64,000 nt of DNA from CAKZLS01 sp963786305 (GTDB taxonomy: Bacteria; Pseudomonadota; Alphaproteobacteria; Rhodospirillales; Defluviicoccaceae): the NCBI GenBank assembly GCA_963786305.1, contig CAWAYL010000017.1:124001-188000 (forward strand), given 5' to 3'. Both the position numbers and the translations under genes were made by a program. How positions within the stretch are numbered: the first letter of the stretch is position 1; each line of letters starts with the position of its first letter. Below the pieces are notes generated by a model. The model saw nothing but the letters and a program-made list of their open reading frames with translations, was not told where the DNA came from and did not search any database. Shown here in pieces: positions 27,373 to 36,642 of this stretch.

Positions 27373-29347
27373 CTACGGGCGGCTCAGCCCGATTTTTCGT
27401 TGGCCCGCGTGCCAGCCCTCGAATATCGCCAGGTGAAACATCACATGGTTGAGCCGTTTCCAGCCGGCGCGATGCTGGCGCCAGAACCGGCTGAGAGCCC
27501 GGGTATCGAAGCAGTTATGGCTTTGCAGACGCTGCTCGCTCAACTGCTCTCCGACCCATTCGCGCATGGTCTCTCTCAGCCACGCGCTTGGCAGGGCAAA
27601 CCCTTGTTTCGGGCGGTCGAACAGCGGCCTCGGCACATAGCGCTCCAACAGGCTCTTCAGCACGCGCTTGCCATTGCTGTCGTCCAGGCAGTACGCCAGC
27701 GGCAGGCTCCAGGCAAACTCGATGACGCGATGGTCGAGGATCGGACTCCGCACTTCCAGGCTGGCCGCCATGCTCGCCCGATCCACCTTGACCAGAACAT
27801 CGTCGCTCATGAAGTTGAGGACATCCATGTAGCGCATCGCCCGCAGGGGTTCGCTCGTGCCGGCGCGCGCGTGGCCATGGCCGAGCAGCGATCTCGCCTT
27901 CTCGGAGCCGAGCGTCACGGTATCGGCAAAGGGATCCGACATGCGATATCGATCCAGCAAGTCCTCCGGGCATTCCGCCGACATCTGCCAGCTATCCATC
28001 GCCAACCGGCTCGCCCGCCTGTGCCATTTGCTTGGCAGGTTCAGCGCGCGCGCCGGCGCCGAGTCCATGACCGCCCACGTCCCGCGCCGCGCCGAGCGCA
28101 AGAATGACGACAGCGGACGGCGAACCGCCAGCGGAATACGCGAGACCTCGTTCCATCGCCGCAGCGCGTCGTGATACACCGGATAGCCGATGAACGCTTC
28201 ATCGCCGCCGTCTCCCGACAACGCGACCGTGACCTCGCGGCGCGCCAGTTCGGATACGAGATACGTCGGGATCTGCGAGGAATCCGCGAAGGGTTCGTCG
28301 TAGATTCTCGGCAAATCCGGGATGATCCGGCTGACGTCATCGCGGGTGACGTACAACTCGGTGTGGTCCGTCCCGAGATGCCGGGCGATCGCTTTCGCGT
28401 ATTCGGCCTCGTCGTGTTCATGCGAGTCGACGCCGATGGAGAAGGTTTTCACGGGGCGGTCGCTCCGCGCCTGCATCAAAGCGACGATGCTGGAAGAGTC
28501 GATCCCGCCGGAGAGCAAAGCGCCCAGCGGCACGTCTGAAATCATCCGCTTGCCGACGGCGTCCGCAAGCAGGCGATCGAGTTCGTCGACGGCTTGTTCG
28601 AAACTGCCGCTCGAACGGTTCACGTTCTCCCTTTTCGGCGGCCTCCCGGGCGCTCCAGAAGGCCACCGGCTCGGCCTCGAGGACATCCGTATCCGCGCTC
28701 ACCGTGACATGGGATCCGGGCATCAACTTGCGAAGATCGCTGTAGATGCAATAGGGCGTCGGCACCCATCCGTATTTCAGGAACATGCCCAGCCCCTGGC
28801 GGTCGATTTCGCCCTGGAACTCCGGGTGAACGAGAAACGGCTTCAATTCGGACGCGAAAACCACGGATCGGCCGCAGCGGCCATAGTACAGCGGCTTCTT
28901 GCCGACCCGGTCGCGCGCCAACGTGAGTGTGCGGTCCTTTCGGTCCCAAAGCGCGAACGCGAACATGCCTTGCGAGCGCGTCAGCGTCTCGTCGACGCCC
29001 CAGTCCTCGATCGCGGCCAACAGGACTTCCGTGTCCGAATGTCCGCGGAATTGATGACCCTTGGCCGACAGATCGGCCGCGAGTTCGCGAAAATTATAAA
29101 CCTCGCCATTGTAGCTGATGACGTACCGGCCCGACGGCGAGACCATCGGCTGGGCGCCCGCTTCCGACAGATCGAGGATCGACAGCCGGCGGTGTCCCAA
29201 CGCGACGCCGGCCGAGGCATCCGACCAAACGCCGCCGGCGTCGGGACCGCGGTGTTCGAGCCTCGCCGCCATCGTCGAGGCCAACCCTTCCAGGGCATCG
29301 GCGGCAAGACCGCCATGCCGATCGAGGACGCCGACTATCCCGCACAT
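27373..29347 (-). CDS. asnB: Glutamine-hydrolysing asparagine synthetase-like protein, one frameshift
   Basis: About 650 residues. The class II glutaminase domain starts MCGIVGVLDRHGG with the nucleophile Cys2. SYNGEVYNF and LARDRVGKKPLYY are typical of AsnB. A frame break near 28625 leads to the synthetase domain, with pyrophosphate loop LLSGGIDSSSIVALM and LSGDGGDEAFIGYPVYH. The C-terminal helices include RAMRYMDVLNFMSDDVLVKVDRAS. In glycan loci such enzymes often amidate uronic acids or act in modification of surface sugars, not in asparagine supply. The N-terminal Met-Cys context is intact. Confidence 0.85.
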
Positions 29348-29500
29348 GGGCCGTCTTCCCCGTGACGCGACAATTGGCGGCGGGCGGTGTTTCCCTCGCG
29401 TTCTTCGGACGCAATCGACCGGCGCATGATCTGTTTATTTCCCTTAACGATCAGGATGTATACCTACCCGTTCCGCGTTGTGCCTTGCAACATCTGGATC

Positions 29501-30194
29501 TCAGCCGGCTCCGCGCGCGCCGACGCCGCGCTCGACCAGCCCCGGCAGGTCGCTCATGTCCTTGAACACCGTCGTCGGCGCCGGAGGCGCGCAGCATCGC
29601 CGCGTATGCGTCGCTTGCGTGACTGCCGCCGGCGAAACCGAGAACGCGCATCCCCGCCGCCAGTCCCGCCTGGATACCGGCCGCGCTGTCTTCGATCACG
29701 ACGCACCGACTGGGCTCGGCCCCCATGCGCTCGGCGGCGTACAGAAACAGATCGGGCGCCGGTTTGCCATGCTCGACCATCTGGGCGCTGAACAGGTGCG
29801 GCTCGAACGAAGAGAGCAGCCCGGTGGTGGTCAGGGTCAGCCGCATCTTGGCGACGGCGCCGGAAGAGGCGATGCAGCGCGGCACGGTCAGCCTCGGCAG
29901 CATCGCCTTGACGCCGGGCACGGGCCGAAGCTCGGTCTTGAACGCCTCGAAGTCCTTGCGCTGCAGGGTGTCTTCGAAATCGTCCGGCGGCGGACGTCCC
30001 AGCATTTCCTCGATGCGCGTCATCACCGCGGCCATGGTGATGCCGGTGAACGCGTCGAGACAGTCCTTGGGGGTCAACGGCAGGCCGAGAGCGTTCAACT
30101 CCCGCGACAGGACCCGGCACGCGATGATCTCGCTGTCCACCAGCACGCCGTCGCAATCGAAGATAATCAGCTCGGGTGATACGGACACGGCCAT
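29501..30194 (-). CDS. HAD family phosphatase, frameshift near the 3' end
   Basis: About 230 residues. HAD motifs are in order: ELIIFDCDGVLVDSE (catalytic Asp pair), RCIASSGAVAK (motif II Ser), GKPAPDLFLYAAERMG (motif III Lys) and CVVIEDSAAGIQAGLAAGM (motif IV acids). A cap domain of the beta-phosphoglucomutase type lies between motifs I and II. One base pair too many near 29595 breaks the frame; the corrected end reads VFKDMSDLPGLVERG and stops at 29501. Its ATG overlaps the stop of the kinase gene before it (TGATG), so the two are co-translated. The substrate is probably a small sugar phosphate. Confidence 0.85.
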
Positions 30195-30982
30195 CAGACT
30201 CCGAACCGCCGGACGATGCCCTCGACGGCGGACACGTAGTGACCGCCGAACAACCGCGCGTGAACCAGCAGTGGATAAAGGTTGTAGAGATCCCGGCGCT
30301 GCTCGAAGAAGCCGGGCCGGAGCGGCCGCGCGCGTTGGTAGCTCTCGAAGAACGGCGGTCCGAAGGTGGCGAACAGGGTCGCGAAGGCCAATTCGATTTC
30401 GGCGTCGGCGTAGTAGATCGCCGGATCGATGAAGGCGGCGATCCGCCCGTCGCGGCAGAGCACGTTGCCCGACCACATGTCGCCATGAATAAGCGACGGC
30501 CGCTCCGGTTCCTCCAGCCAGCGGTCGAGCCGGCCCGCGAGCGTCTCGATGCTGGCCATCAGCGGCGCCGGCAGACGTCCGGCATCGAGCGCGGTTCGCG
30601 CCATGGCGAGGAGACGCTGCTCGCGAAAGAAGTCGATCCACGAGGACGTCCAGGGATTGGGCTGCGCCAAGCCGCCGATGACGGTGTCGTATTCGAAGCC
30701 GAAGGCGTCGGCCGAGAGTTCGTGCAGCGCCGCGAGCAGGGTCGCGGCGTCGGCCTCGGCGGCGGCGGTGATGCCGCCGGCGGTTTCCACGTGGCTGAGC
30801 AGCAAGAGGGTGTCGTCGGCGTGCAGAACGTCCGGAACCGGCACCGCGCCGGTCGCCGCGAGGGTGCGGAGCATGGCGCCCTCGAGGGCGAGATTGGATC
30901 CGGGCGGGCCGGACTTGGCGACCACCGCACCGCCGTCGGCCAGGGTGAAACGCCGGACGTTGGCGACGCATCCGCCGCCCAT
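30194..30982 (-). CDS. Fructosamine/ribulosamine 3-kinase family protein
   Basis: 262 residues from the annotated Met. The frame continues upstream to 31054 with residues that belong to the family (LRIEQTILQATGQRPTSS), but that part has no usable start codon before the TAG of the preceding gene. Kinase features are MGGGCVANVRRF (nucleotide loop), VVAKSG (Lys) and LIHGDMWSGNVLC (catalytic loop), with AAFIDPAIYY carrying the metal-binding Asp. The family phosphorylates protein-bound ketoamines so that they fall off. It sits between an LMW phosphatase and a HAD phosphatase, a known bacterial association for ribulosamine removal. Confidence 0.85.
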   Translation of the reverse strand: MGGGCVANVRRFTLADGGAVVAKSGPPGSNLALEGAMLRTLAATGAVPVPDVLHADDTLLLLSHVETAGGITAAAEADAATLLAALHELSADAFGFEYDTVIGGLAQPNPWTSSWIDFFREQRLLAMARTALDAGRLPAPLMASIETLAGRLDRWLEEPERPSLIHGDMWSGNVLCRDGRIAAFIDPAIYYADAEIELAFATLFATFGPPFFESYQRARPLRPGFFEQRRDLYNLYPLLVHARLFGGHYVSAVEGIVRRFGV

Positions 30983-31054
30983 CGGCGCCGACGATGTCGG
31001 ACGCTGGCCGGTTGCCTGGAGGATCGTCTGTTCGATGCGGAGCCACCGGCCGGC

Positions 31055-31516
31055 CTACAGATGCGTTCGGCGGATATGGGCCAGCAGTTCGCGCGAACCG
31101 CCCTCGATGAGATCCAGCATGACCTCGAAGCCCCGCGCGCCTCCATAATAGGGATCCGGAACGTGCCGCTCGCCGAGCGCCGGCGCGAAATCCAGGAACA
31201 GCGCCAGGCGCTCTTCCCTGCCGGGCGGGCACATCGCCTCGAGGTCGGCGAGATTGTCGTCATCCATGGCGAGAACATAGTCGAAACGATGGAAGTCTTC
31301 CGGCCCGACCACGCGGGCGCGCAACCCGGAGAGATCGACGCCGCGCCGGCTCGCGGCGGCCTGCGCCCGGTGATCGGGCGGATTGCCCACATGCCAGTCG
31401 CCGGTTCCGGCGCTGTCGACGGCGATGCGATCCGTCAGCCCCGTGCGGTCCACGTGCGCGCGGAATACGGCCTCGGCCGAGGGGGACCGGCAGATGTTGC
31501 CCAAACACACGAACAA
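31055..31516 (-). CDS. Low-molecular-weight protein-tyrosine-phosphatase family protein
   Basis: 153 residues. The P-loop VCLGNICRSPSAEAVF (CX5R) is near the N-terminus and the general-acid loop VPDPYYGG is at about 120-127, all as in the LMW-PTP family. The start is unclear. TTG 31516 falls just before the P-loop strand. GGAGGA lies further upstream before a GTC-AAC-GTT-TTG run, where families usually begin with VNVLFVC, so an indel or miscall may hide the start. Bacterial members next to fructosamine kinases are known to act on ribulosamine 5-phosphates, which fits here. Confidence 0.85.
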   Translation of the reverse strand: MFVCLGNICRSPSAEAVFRAHVDRTGLTDRIAVDSAGTGDWHVGNPPDHRAQAAASRRGVDLSGLRARVVGPEDFHRFDYVLAMDDDNLADLEAMCPPGREERLALFLDFAPALGERHVPDPYYGGARGFEVMLDLIEGGSRELLAHIRRTHL

Positions 31517-31565
31517 AACGTTGACCAGGATCGATTCCTCCGTAGCCTATCCGGCGCGGACTACC

Positions 31566-32334
31566 ATGAACTCCAGGCGAGCGGCAACACTACCGATGCA
31601 TCAGACCGATCATTCCCCGCAAAACATCGTTATCCTCACCGGCGCCGGCGTCTCGAAGGAATTCGGGGCTCGATACATTTCGCTGCGCCGACGGGATCTG
31701 GTCGAAGGTGCGCCTCGAGGACGTGGCCACGCCCGAGGCCTTCCAGCGCAACCCGGTGATGGTCCAGGACTTCTACAACGATCGCCGCGCCATGCTCGAC
31801 GACGCCGGCGTCGCCCCCAACGCCGCGCACGAGGCCCTGGCGCGGCTGGAGCGGGAATGGCCGGGCGAGGTGCTGATCGTCACCCAGAACATCGACGACC
31901 TGCACGAACGGGCGGGTAACCGCAATCTTCTGCACATGCACGGAGAACTGCTGAAGGCCCGGTGCGGCTCATGCGCGAGCCTGTTTCAGTGGTACACCGA
32001 GCTGACCGTGGACACCGCGTGCCCCGCGTGCGGCCACCTGGGAGGGATGCGGCCCCATGTGGTGTGGTTCGGCGAAATGCCCCTGGAGATGGAGCGGATC
32101 TACCGCGTGCTCGAGGAATGTTCGTTGTTCATGTCCGTCGGAACCTCGGGCAATGTCTATCCGGCGGCCGGTTTCGTCAGTCATGTCCGCCAGTTCACGG
32201 CCGCGCATACGGTCGAGCTCAATCTCGAGCCGTCCTTGGGCTCGACGCTCTTCGCGCAGGCCATCTACGGCCCGGCATCGGAAATCGTTCCGGCCTACGT
32301 CGAAAAAATCCTCGGCGAGGGCCTGTCGCCCTGA
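31566..32334 (+). CDS. Sir2 family NAD-dependent protein deacylase, one frameshift
   Basis: About 255 residues. NAD-binding motifs are NIVILTGAGVSKE and, after a one-base break in a G run near 31665, GLDTFRCADGIWSKV. The catalytic part has TQNIDDLHERAG and LLHMHGELLKARC (active His). Zinc ligands appear as CGSC and CPAC. The segment QDFYNDRR carries the Tyr-x-x-Arg pair which in CobB and SIRT5 favours succinyl or malonyl groups. ATG 31566 and ATG 31596 are both possible starts. It is divergent from the LMW-PTP gene with a spacer of about 50 bases, hinting at a joint role in lysine repair. Confidence 0.85.
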
Positions 32335-32406
32335 CGCGGCTTCATGGCGTTTTCGCCGGAGATGGGCGCGCTCGTCTCAGCAATCCGTGCCCGGCGTCGA
32401 GGGCCA

Positions 32407-32764
32407 TCAGGCCGCGGTACACCCCTCGCCCAAGACCCGGTCGCCGCGTGCATTGTAGTGCCCGTCCATCCGCGACTGAAAGAACCCGGCGATGCGCTCG
32501 CCGCGAGCGAATTCCGGCAGGAAATAGTCCATGGCATCGAAAGTCGCCGGGTATCGCTGCTTGGTTGTCTCGAAAAACGCCGCATAGGCTGATGCGCTCG
32601 GGGTCCCGGAGGGCAAGGGGAAGATAGAAATTCTGCTTCAGGCCAACCACGATGAAATAAGACGCGCCCTCGATCGCCGCGACGAAAAGGACGATCAGCG
32701 CTACCGCGAGTAATGCCTAGAAACGGCGATCCCGCCGCTTTTCCTTTTTTTCTATGGAGTTCAT
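32407..32764 (-). pseudogene. Broken membrane-anchored protein gene
   Basis: From ATG 32764 (AGGG upstream) the reading is MNSIEKKEKRRDRRF, then an in-frame TAG. A transmembrane helix follows directly (LLAVALIVLFVAAIEGASYF). After a frame change near 32625 come SAYAAFFETTKQRYPATFDA and an end FFQSRMDGHYNARGDRVLG, stopping at 32407. DGHYNARG resembles the C-terminal His motif of SGNH-type hydrolases found in glycan loci, but the catalytic GDS block is absent. I therefore regard it as a remnant, or a short protein with two sequence errors. Sits next to the O-antigen ligase gene. Confidence 0.45.
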
Positions 32765-32958
32765 CGAAAACGCCCTTTGCGCGTCATTTGCCAGCAAGCA
32801 GCGGGAACCCTTATACTGTCCGGTGCTATGATAGGTGCGGCCGGCCGCGTCCGTGGACGTCGCATTAAAGCAATGTTAGTGGGTCGCATGCCATTTTCTT
32901 CGATGATTTGCGCGAGCTGCCAGGTCCATGACGGGCAGGCGTTTCAAGGGCACCGCCG

Positions 32959-34189
32959 ATGTTAGGATCCAGAGATATCATGGCGTCCCCGGGCATCCCC
33001 ACGGATATCGCCGTGGTTCGGGTGCTGTTTCCACTGATCGTCATCGCTCAGTATGGCTACACCTTCGCCTTCAATTACGTGGATGTGTCGCTTCGCCATC
33101 CATGGGCGGGCGCGCTGGCGGTTGTCGCATGTCGCGCTGGCGCTGCTGGCGCTCGTCAACCGTCCCCGCGCCTGGAACCTGTTCATTCTGGCGGGCGGAG
33201 CGCTGATCGCTCTGTGCTGGGTCGCCAGCTACGGGTTCAGTTTCCAAGATCCCGCCGCCGCCGCCCGCGGCACGTCGATACCCCAGGGTTTCAAGACCAT
33301 CGCCGTCTACGCCATGGCCATCTGGATCCTGTCCTATGCCGACGTCCTGCCGATCCGGCTGCTGCGCGGCGTCGTCATGGTCACCATCATCCTCGGTGCG
33401 CTGATCGCGCTGGTCGGCCCGGCGGCCACGAAAACAGAGGGTCTCGAGGTGTGGGCGCCCATCACCGGCCTGTCGTTCTTCCCCTATACACCGGGCATTC
33501 ACGCCAGCGCCTACTTCATGCTGATGAACGTGTTCCTGCTGGATCAGATGCGGCGGTACGATCTGGTGCCGGCGACGGCGGCGTGGCCGCTGCTGGCGCT
33601 GGGCACCGTCATCTCGCTTGGATACCATAGCCGCACGGCCTGGCTGATGCTGGCCCTCTATACGCTCTACGCCGTCTATCATGCCACCCGCGACGGGGAG
33701 ACGTTGCGGACGCTGCTGTTCGCCGGGCTGGCGTTGGGCGCGGTCGGAGTTGTCGCGTATCTCACCCACACCGACGAAAACGTCGTGACGCTCGGCAGCG
33801 GCCGGATCGGCAACTATATCCATCGCTGGGGCATTCTGTCCTCGCGCGACCTCGGCCCGCTGTTGTTCGGCACCGGGATCGATAGCGACTGGTTCACGTC
33901 GCCGATCTGGTCGTGGAAGATGTCGAACTCGCATAGCGATGTCATTCACGTCATGGTCGAGGCGGGTCTCGTCGGTCTCGTCGGGCTGGTTCTGGTTTTC
34001 GTCGGGCTCTATCTCCGCCTGCCCGGTCGGGCGAAGGCCTTTTTCTACGTGCTGGTGATCAGCGGGCTGATTACCAACGGGCTGCTGATGCATGTCTCGA
34101 CCATCGTCTATTTCTTTCTGGCCGCGGCACTGCCTATAGCCGTCGCGGCCCGGAACGCCGCGCCATCGCCGGCCCGGCCGGCCCCGTAA
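32959..34189 (+). CDS. O-antigen ligase/polymerase family membrane protein, one frameshift
   Basis: About 410 residues with some ten hydrophobic helices. A frame break near 33130 joins the first helix (VVRVLFPLIVIAQYGYTFAF) to the rest. Family features of the Wzy/WaaL group are GYHSRTAWLMLALYTLY, a large loop with an Arg and His, and SHSDVIHVMVEAGLVGLVGLV near the C-terminus. It would join or polymerise lipid-linked glycan at the periplasmic face. This is the only candidate for that step in the locus. The C-terminal tail is Ala/Pro-rich. Confidence 0.8.
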
Positions 34190-34206
34190 TCGCCATAGCG
34201 CGCTGT

Positions 34207-35028
34207 TCATGGGGCCGGGTTCGGGGCCGGGGCCGTGTCGAGGACCTCGATCTGCTCGGGATGAGTGGCGTCGATCATCGGGCCGCTGTATGACTTCAGC
34301 CATCCGCGCACCCGGATTTCCCGGCCGCTCAAGCTCAACGGGTCGAGACCCGCGTCGGCGAAACGCTTGAGGATCTTCACCGGGACGCTGACGGTGAAAT
34401 CGGTCCGCCAATCGTCGCCGAAATTGAGGTAGACATAGCGCTTGACCCGCGCGGTCTTTAAAACGCGGCCCTCGACGATCTGGAAGCTCCCCATATGCCG
34501 CCCGGCCTCCTCGGGCGTGAGAACCGCATAGGACGGATCGCCCCACATTCCAAGACCGTGCTTGCGCGCGGTGTCCTCGAGGCTCAGCATCTCCGCCGCC
34601 AGCGCCCGGTTGTCGGCCAGGGAAAACACCCGGCCAAGGCCGCGCTCCAGCATCTCGCCCTGGATCCACGTTGCGTCGTCGCGATAGACGTGGGCAAGCA
34701 GGCGGCCGTGCCGGTCGGCCTTCGGGCCGGTGAACCGGAGCTCGACGGTGTCGTTCAGCACGAGCCCGGACAGCGCGTCGCGCGCCTGATCGGCCAGCCG
34801 GCTGGCTGCGGGCGTAGGCCGGCCACCGGAAGGCTTCGGCGCCTGGATCCCCACCAGCTTGACCGTGCTGGCGCCGTCGATCGCCGGTTCGATGGCGACG
34901 GTATCGCCGTCGATGACCTCCTTGACCACCGCGGAAGCGGACGCACCGGGCAGTTTCCCAAGGCCCTCGCCGAACGCTGGATGGCCGACGCAAAGGACGA
35001 TCGCGATGGTAAGCAGAGGGCGGTGCAT
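34207..35028 (-). CDS. Secreted thermonuclease-like (SNase domain) protein
   Basis: 273 residues with a signal peptide (LLTIAIVLCVGHPAFG). The SNase OB-fold is seen at VVKEVIDGDTVAIEP (metal Asp), VKLVGIQAP and DRHGRLLAHVYRD (Arg). In staphylococcal nuclease terms, Arg35 is replaced by Lys, Asp40 by Gln, and Glu43 is not kept (APKPSGG), so nuclease activity is doubtful. The C-terminal half (KRYVYLNFGDDWRTDFTVSV) looks like an extra OB-like domain of this subfamily. It lies tail to tail with the O-antigen ligase gene, 17 bases apart. Confidence 0.75.
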   Translation of the reverse strand: MHRPLLTIAIVLCVGHPAFGEGLGKLPGASASAVVKEVIDGDTVAIEPAIDGASTVKLVGIQAPKPSGGRPTPAASRLADQARDALSGLVLNDTVELRFTGPKADRHGRLLAHVYRDDATWIQGEMLERGLGRVFSLADNRALAAEMLSLEDTARKHGLGMWGDPSYAVLTPEEAGRHMGSFQIVEGRVLKTARVKRYVYLNFGDDWRTDFTVSVPVKILKRFADAGLDPLSLSGREIRVRGWLKSYSGPMIDATHPEQIEVLDTAPAPNPAP

Positions 35029-35195
35029 GTCACCTGTAGGGAAGGTGCGGGAGAGTTTTATTTCGCATGGTCTTCATATCGACAATAAAGGTGGAGAATA
35101 TGATTTACAGAAAAAAATGCTAGCGGAAACACGCGGTCTAAGGTCTTATTTGTGTCGTATACACGGCGATTACGTATAGCTCGTCAGAGGCGCGC

Positions 35196-36170
35196 ATGAT
35201 GGATACCGGTTATTTCCGCGACGATCTGTACCCGGAAACCGAGCCGTACGAGACCGGCGTGATGGTCCTCGATGCTCGGCACGCCATGTATTGGGAACAA
35301 TCCGGCAATCCCGACGGCAAGCCGGTGGTGTTCCTGCATGGTGGACCGGGTGCCGGGTCCGCGCCCGCGCATCGGCGGTTTTTCGATCCGCAAGTCTATC
35401 GGATCATCATCTTCGACCAGCGCGGCTGCGGCCGCTCCACCCCGCACGCGGACATCGTCGACAACACGACCGATCATCTCGTCGACGACATGGAGCGGCT
35501 TCGCGAGCACCTCGGCATCGATCGCTGGCTGCTGTTCGGCGGATCCTGGGGGTCGACCCTGGCGCTGGTCTACGGCACGCGGCGGCCGGAGCGGTGTTTG
35601 GGTTTCGTCCTTCGCGGCATTTTTCTCGGCACCGCCCTGGAAGTGGACTGGTTCCTGCACGGCATGGGAATCTTCTTTCCGGAGGCCAACCGCGCCTTCC
35701 GGGAATTCCTGCCGGCGGCCGAGCGCGGCGACCTCCTGAAGAGCTATTACAAGCGCCTGACCGACCCCGACCCCGCCGTCCACCGCTCCGCGGGCGTCGC
35801 CTGGAGCCGCTACGAAACCGGCTGTTCGAACCTCATCCCGCGGAGCGAGAAGCTGAACCTGAAAGCCATCGGCGGCGTCATGTCGGCGCTGGCCCTTGCC
35901 CGCCTCGAGGCGCACTACTTCGTCAACGATCTGTTCCTGGGCGACGAGGACCTGCTGGAAAAAGCCGAGCGCCTGCAAGAGATCCCGGGCGTCATCGTCC
36001 AGGGTCGCTACGACATGGTCTGCCCGATCGCCACCGCCGACTTGCTGGCTCGGAAATGGCCGCAAAGCAGGTACGTCATCGTCCCCGACGCCGGCCACTC
36101 GGCGATGGAGACGGGCATCCGCAAGGCCCTGGTCCGCGCCACCGAGGACATGAAAACCCGCATATCGTAA
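35196..36170 (+). CDS. pip: Proline iminopeptidase
   Basis: 324 residues, intact alpha/beta hydrolase of peptidase family S33 that removes N-terminal proline. The oxyanion segment is VVFLHGGPGAGS, FDQRGCGRSTPH is the family signature, the nucleophile elbow is GGSWGSTLAL (Ser near 118), and the Asp in GRYDMVCP and the His in DAGHSAME complete the triad. Two ATG codons are adjacent; the first at 35196 has AGAGG upstream. The 167 bases before it (35029-35195) are AT-rich and hold its promoter region. Confidence 0.95.
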   Translation: MMDTGYFRDDLYPETEPYETGVMVLDARHAMYWEQSGNPDGKPVVFLHGGPGAGSAPAHRRFFDPQVYRIIIFDQRGCGRSTPHADIVDNTTDHLVDDMERLREHLGIDRWLLFGGSWGSTLALVYGTRRPERCLGFVLRGIFLGTALEVDWFLHGMGIFFPEANRAFREFLPAAERGDLLKSYYKRLTDPDPAVHRSAGVAWSRYETGCSNLIPRSEKLNLKAIGGVMSALALARLEAHYFVNDLFLGDEDLLEKAERLQEIPGVIVQGRYDMVCPIATADLLARKWPQSRYVIVPDAGHSAMETGIRKALVRATEDMKTRIS

Positions 36171-36514
36171 AGTGCGTCGAAGGCCGCGCGGGCCGGCCTA
36201 TCCGTTCGAAGACGATGTGGAAGATTTGGCCTTCGAACATCTTCATCAATTCCGCGGTTTCGGCCTTGGCCTTGACGCGCTCCTGCGAGCCCAGGGTGCT
36301 GTCGAGAGCCTCGCGCGACGGATAGTCGAACTCGAGCGCCATGTGGATGGTCGGCGCATTCGGGTCCGAATTCGACGCGGCGCAGCAAGCGCACACCGGC
36401 AACCCCCGGAAATGTCCACCACAGCGGCATCAGGCGTTCCTCGATGAATTGATCGAAGGCCGCTTCCTTGCCTTCGACGACATGGCCCTCGAAAAAGCCG
36501 CAACGGGTCAACAT
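36076..36514 (-). CDS. NIPSNAP/EthD-size dimeric alpha-beta barrel protein, frameshifted
   Basis: A small protein of roughly 105-145 residues. It starts MLTRCGFFEGHVVEGKEAAF at ATG 36514 with AGGAGG nine bases upstream. A break near 36370 leads to TIHMALEFDYPSREALDST and AELMKMFEGQIFHIVFERI. Length and pattern resemble EthD/NIPSNAP or Dabb-type stress-responsive barrel proteins, of unknown substrate. The true end is unclear: the frame runs on into the antisense of pip to 36076, but another frame stops at about 36200, near the end of the conserved part. Confidence 0.5.
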
Positions 36515-36642
36515 CGACGGTATCCTCCTGGTATGATAGCAACGGTCGTTGGTATGAATGGGCTGAACGTGAGCGGCACGTGTCGGCGGCATCAGCGTAG
36601 ACGGTATCGCGGCCTCGGGAAACCGTCCTGCGCGGCCGCTCT

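Noticed and set aside
9730..34189. Genomic island with integrase or phage genes
   Set aside because: No integrase, transposase, phage gene or tRNA-side direct repeat was seen; the only composition break is the patch near 22.3-24.1 kb.
34178..34218. Inverted repeat CCGGCCCC/GGGGCCGG between the O-antigen ligase and thermonuclease genes as a terminator
   Set aside because: Loop of 25 bases, no T-tract, and both arms lie in coding sequence; it may be chance in GC-rich DNA.
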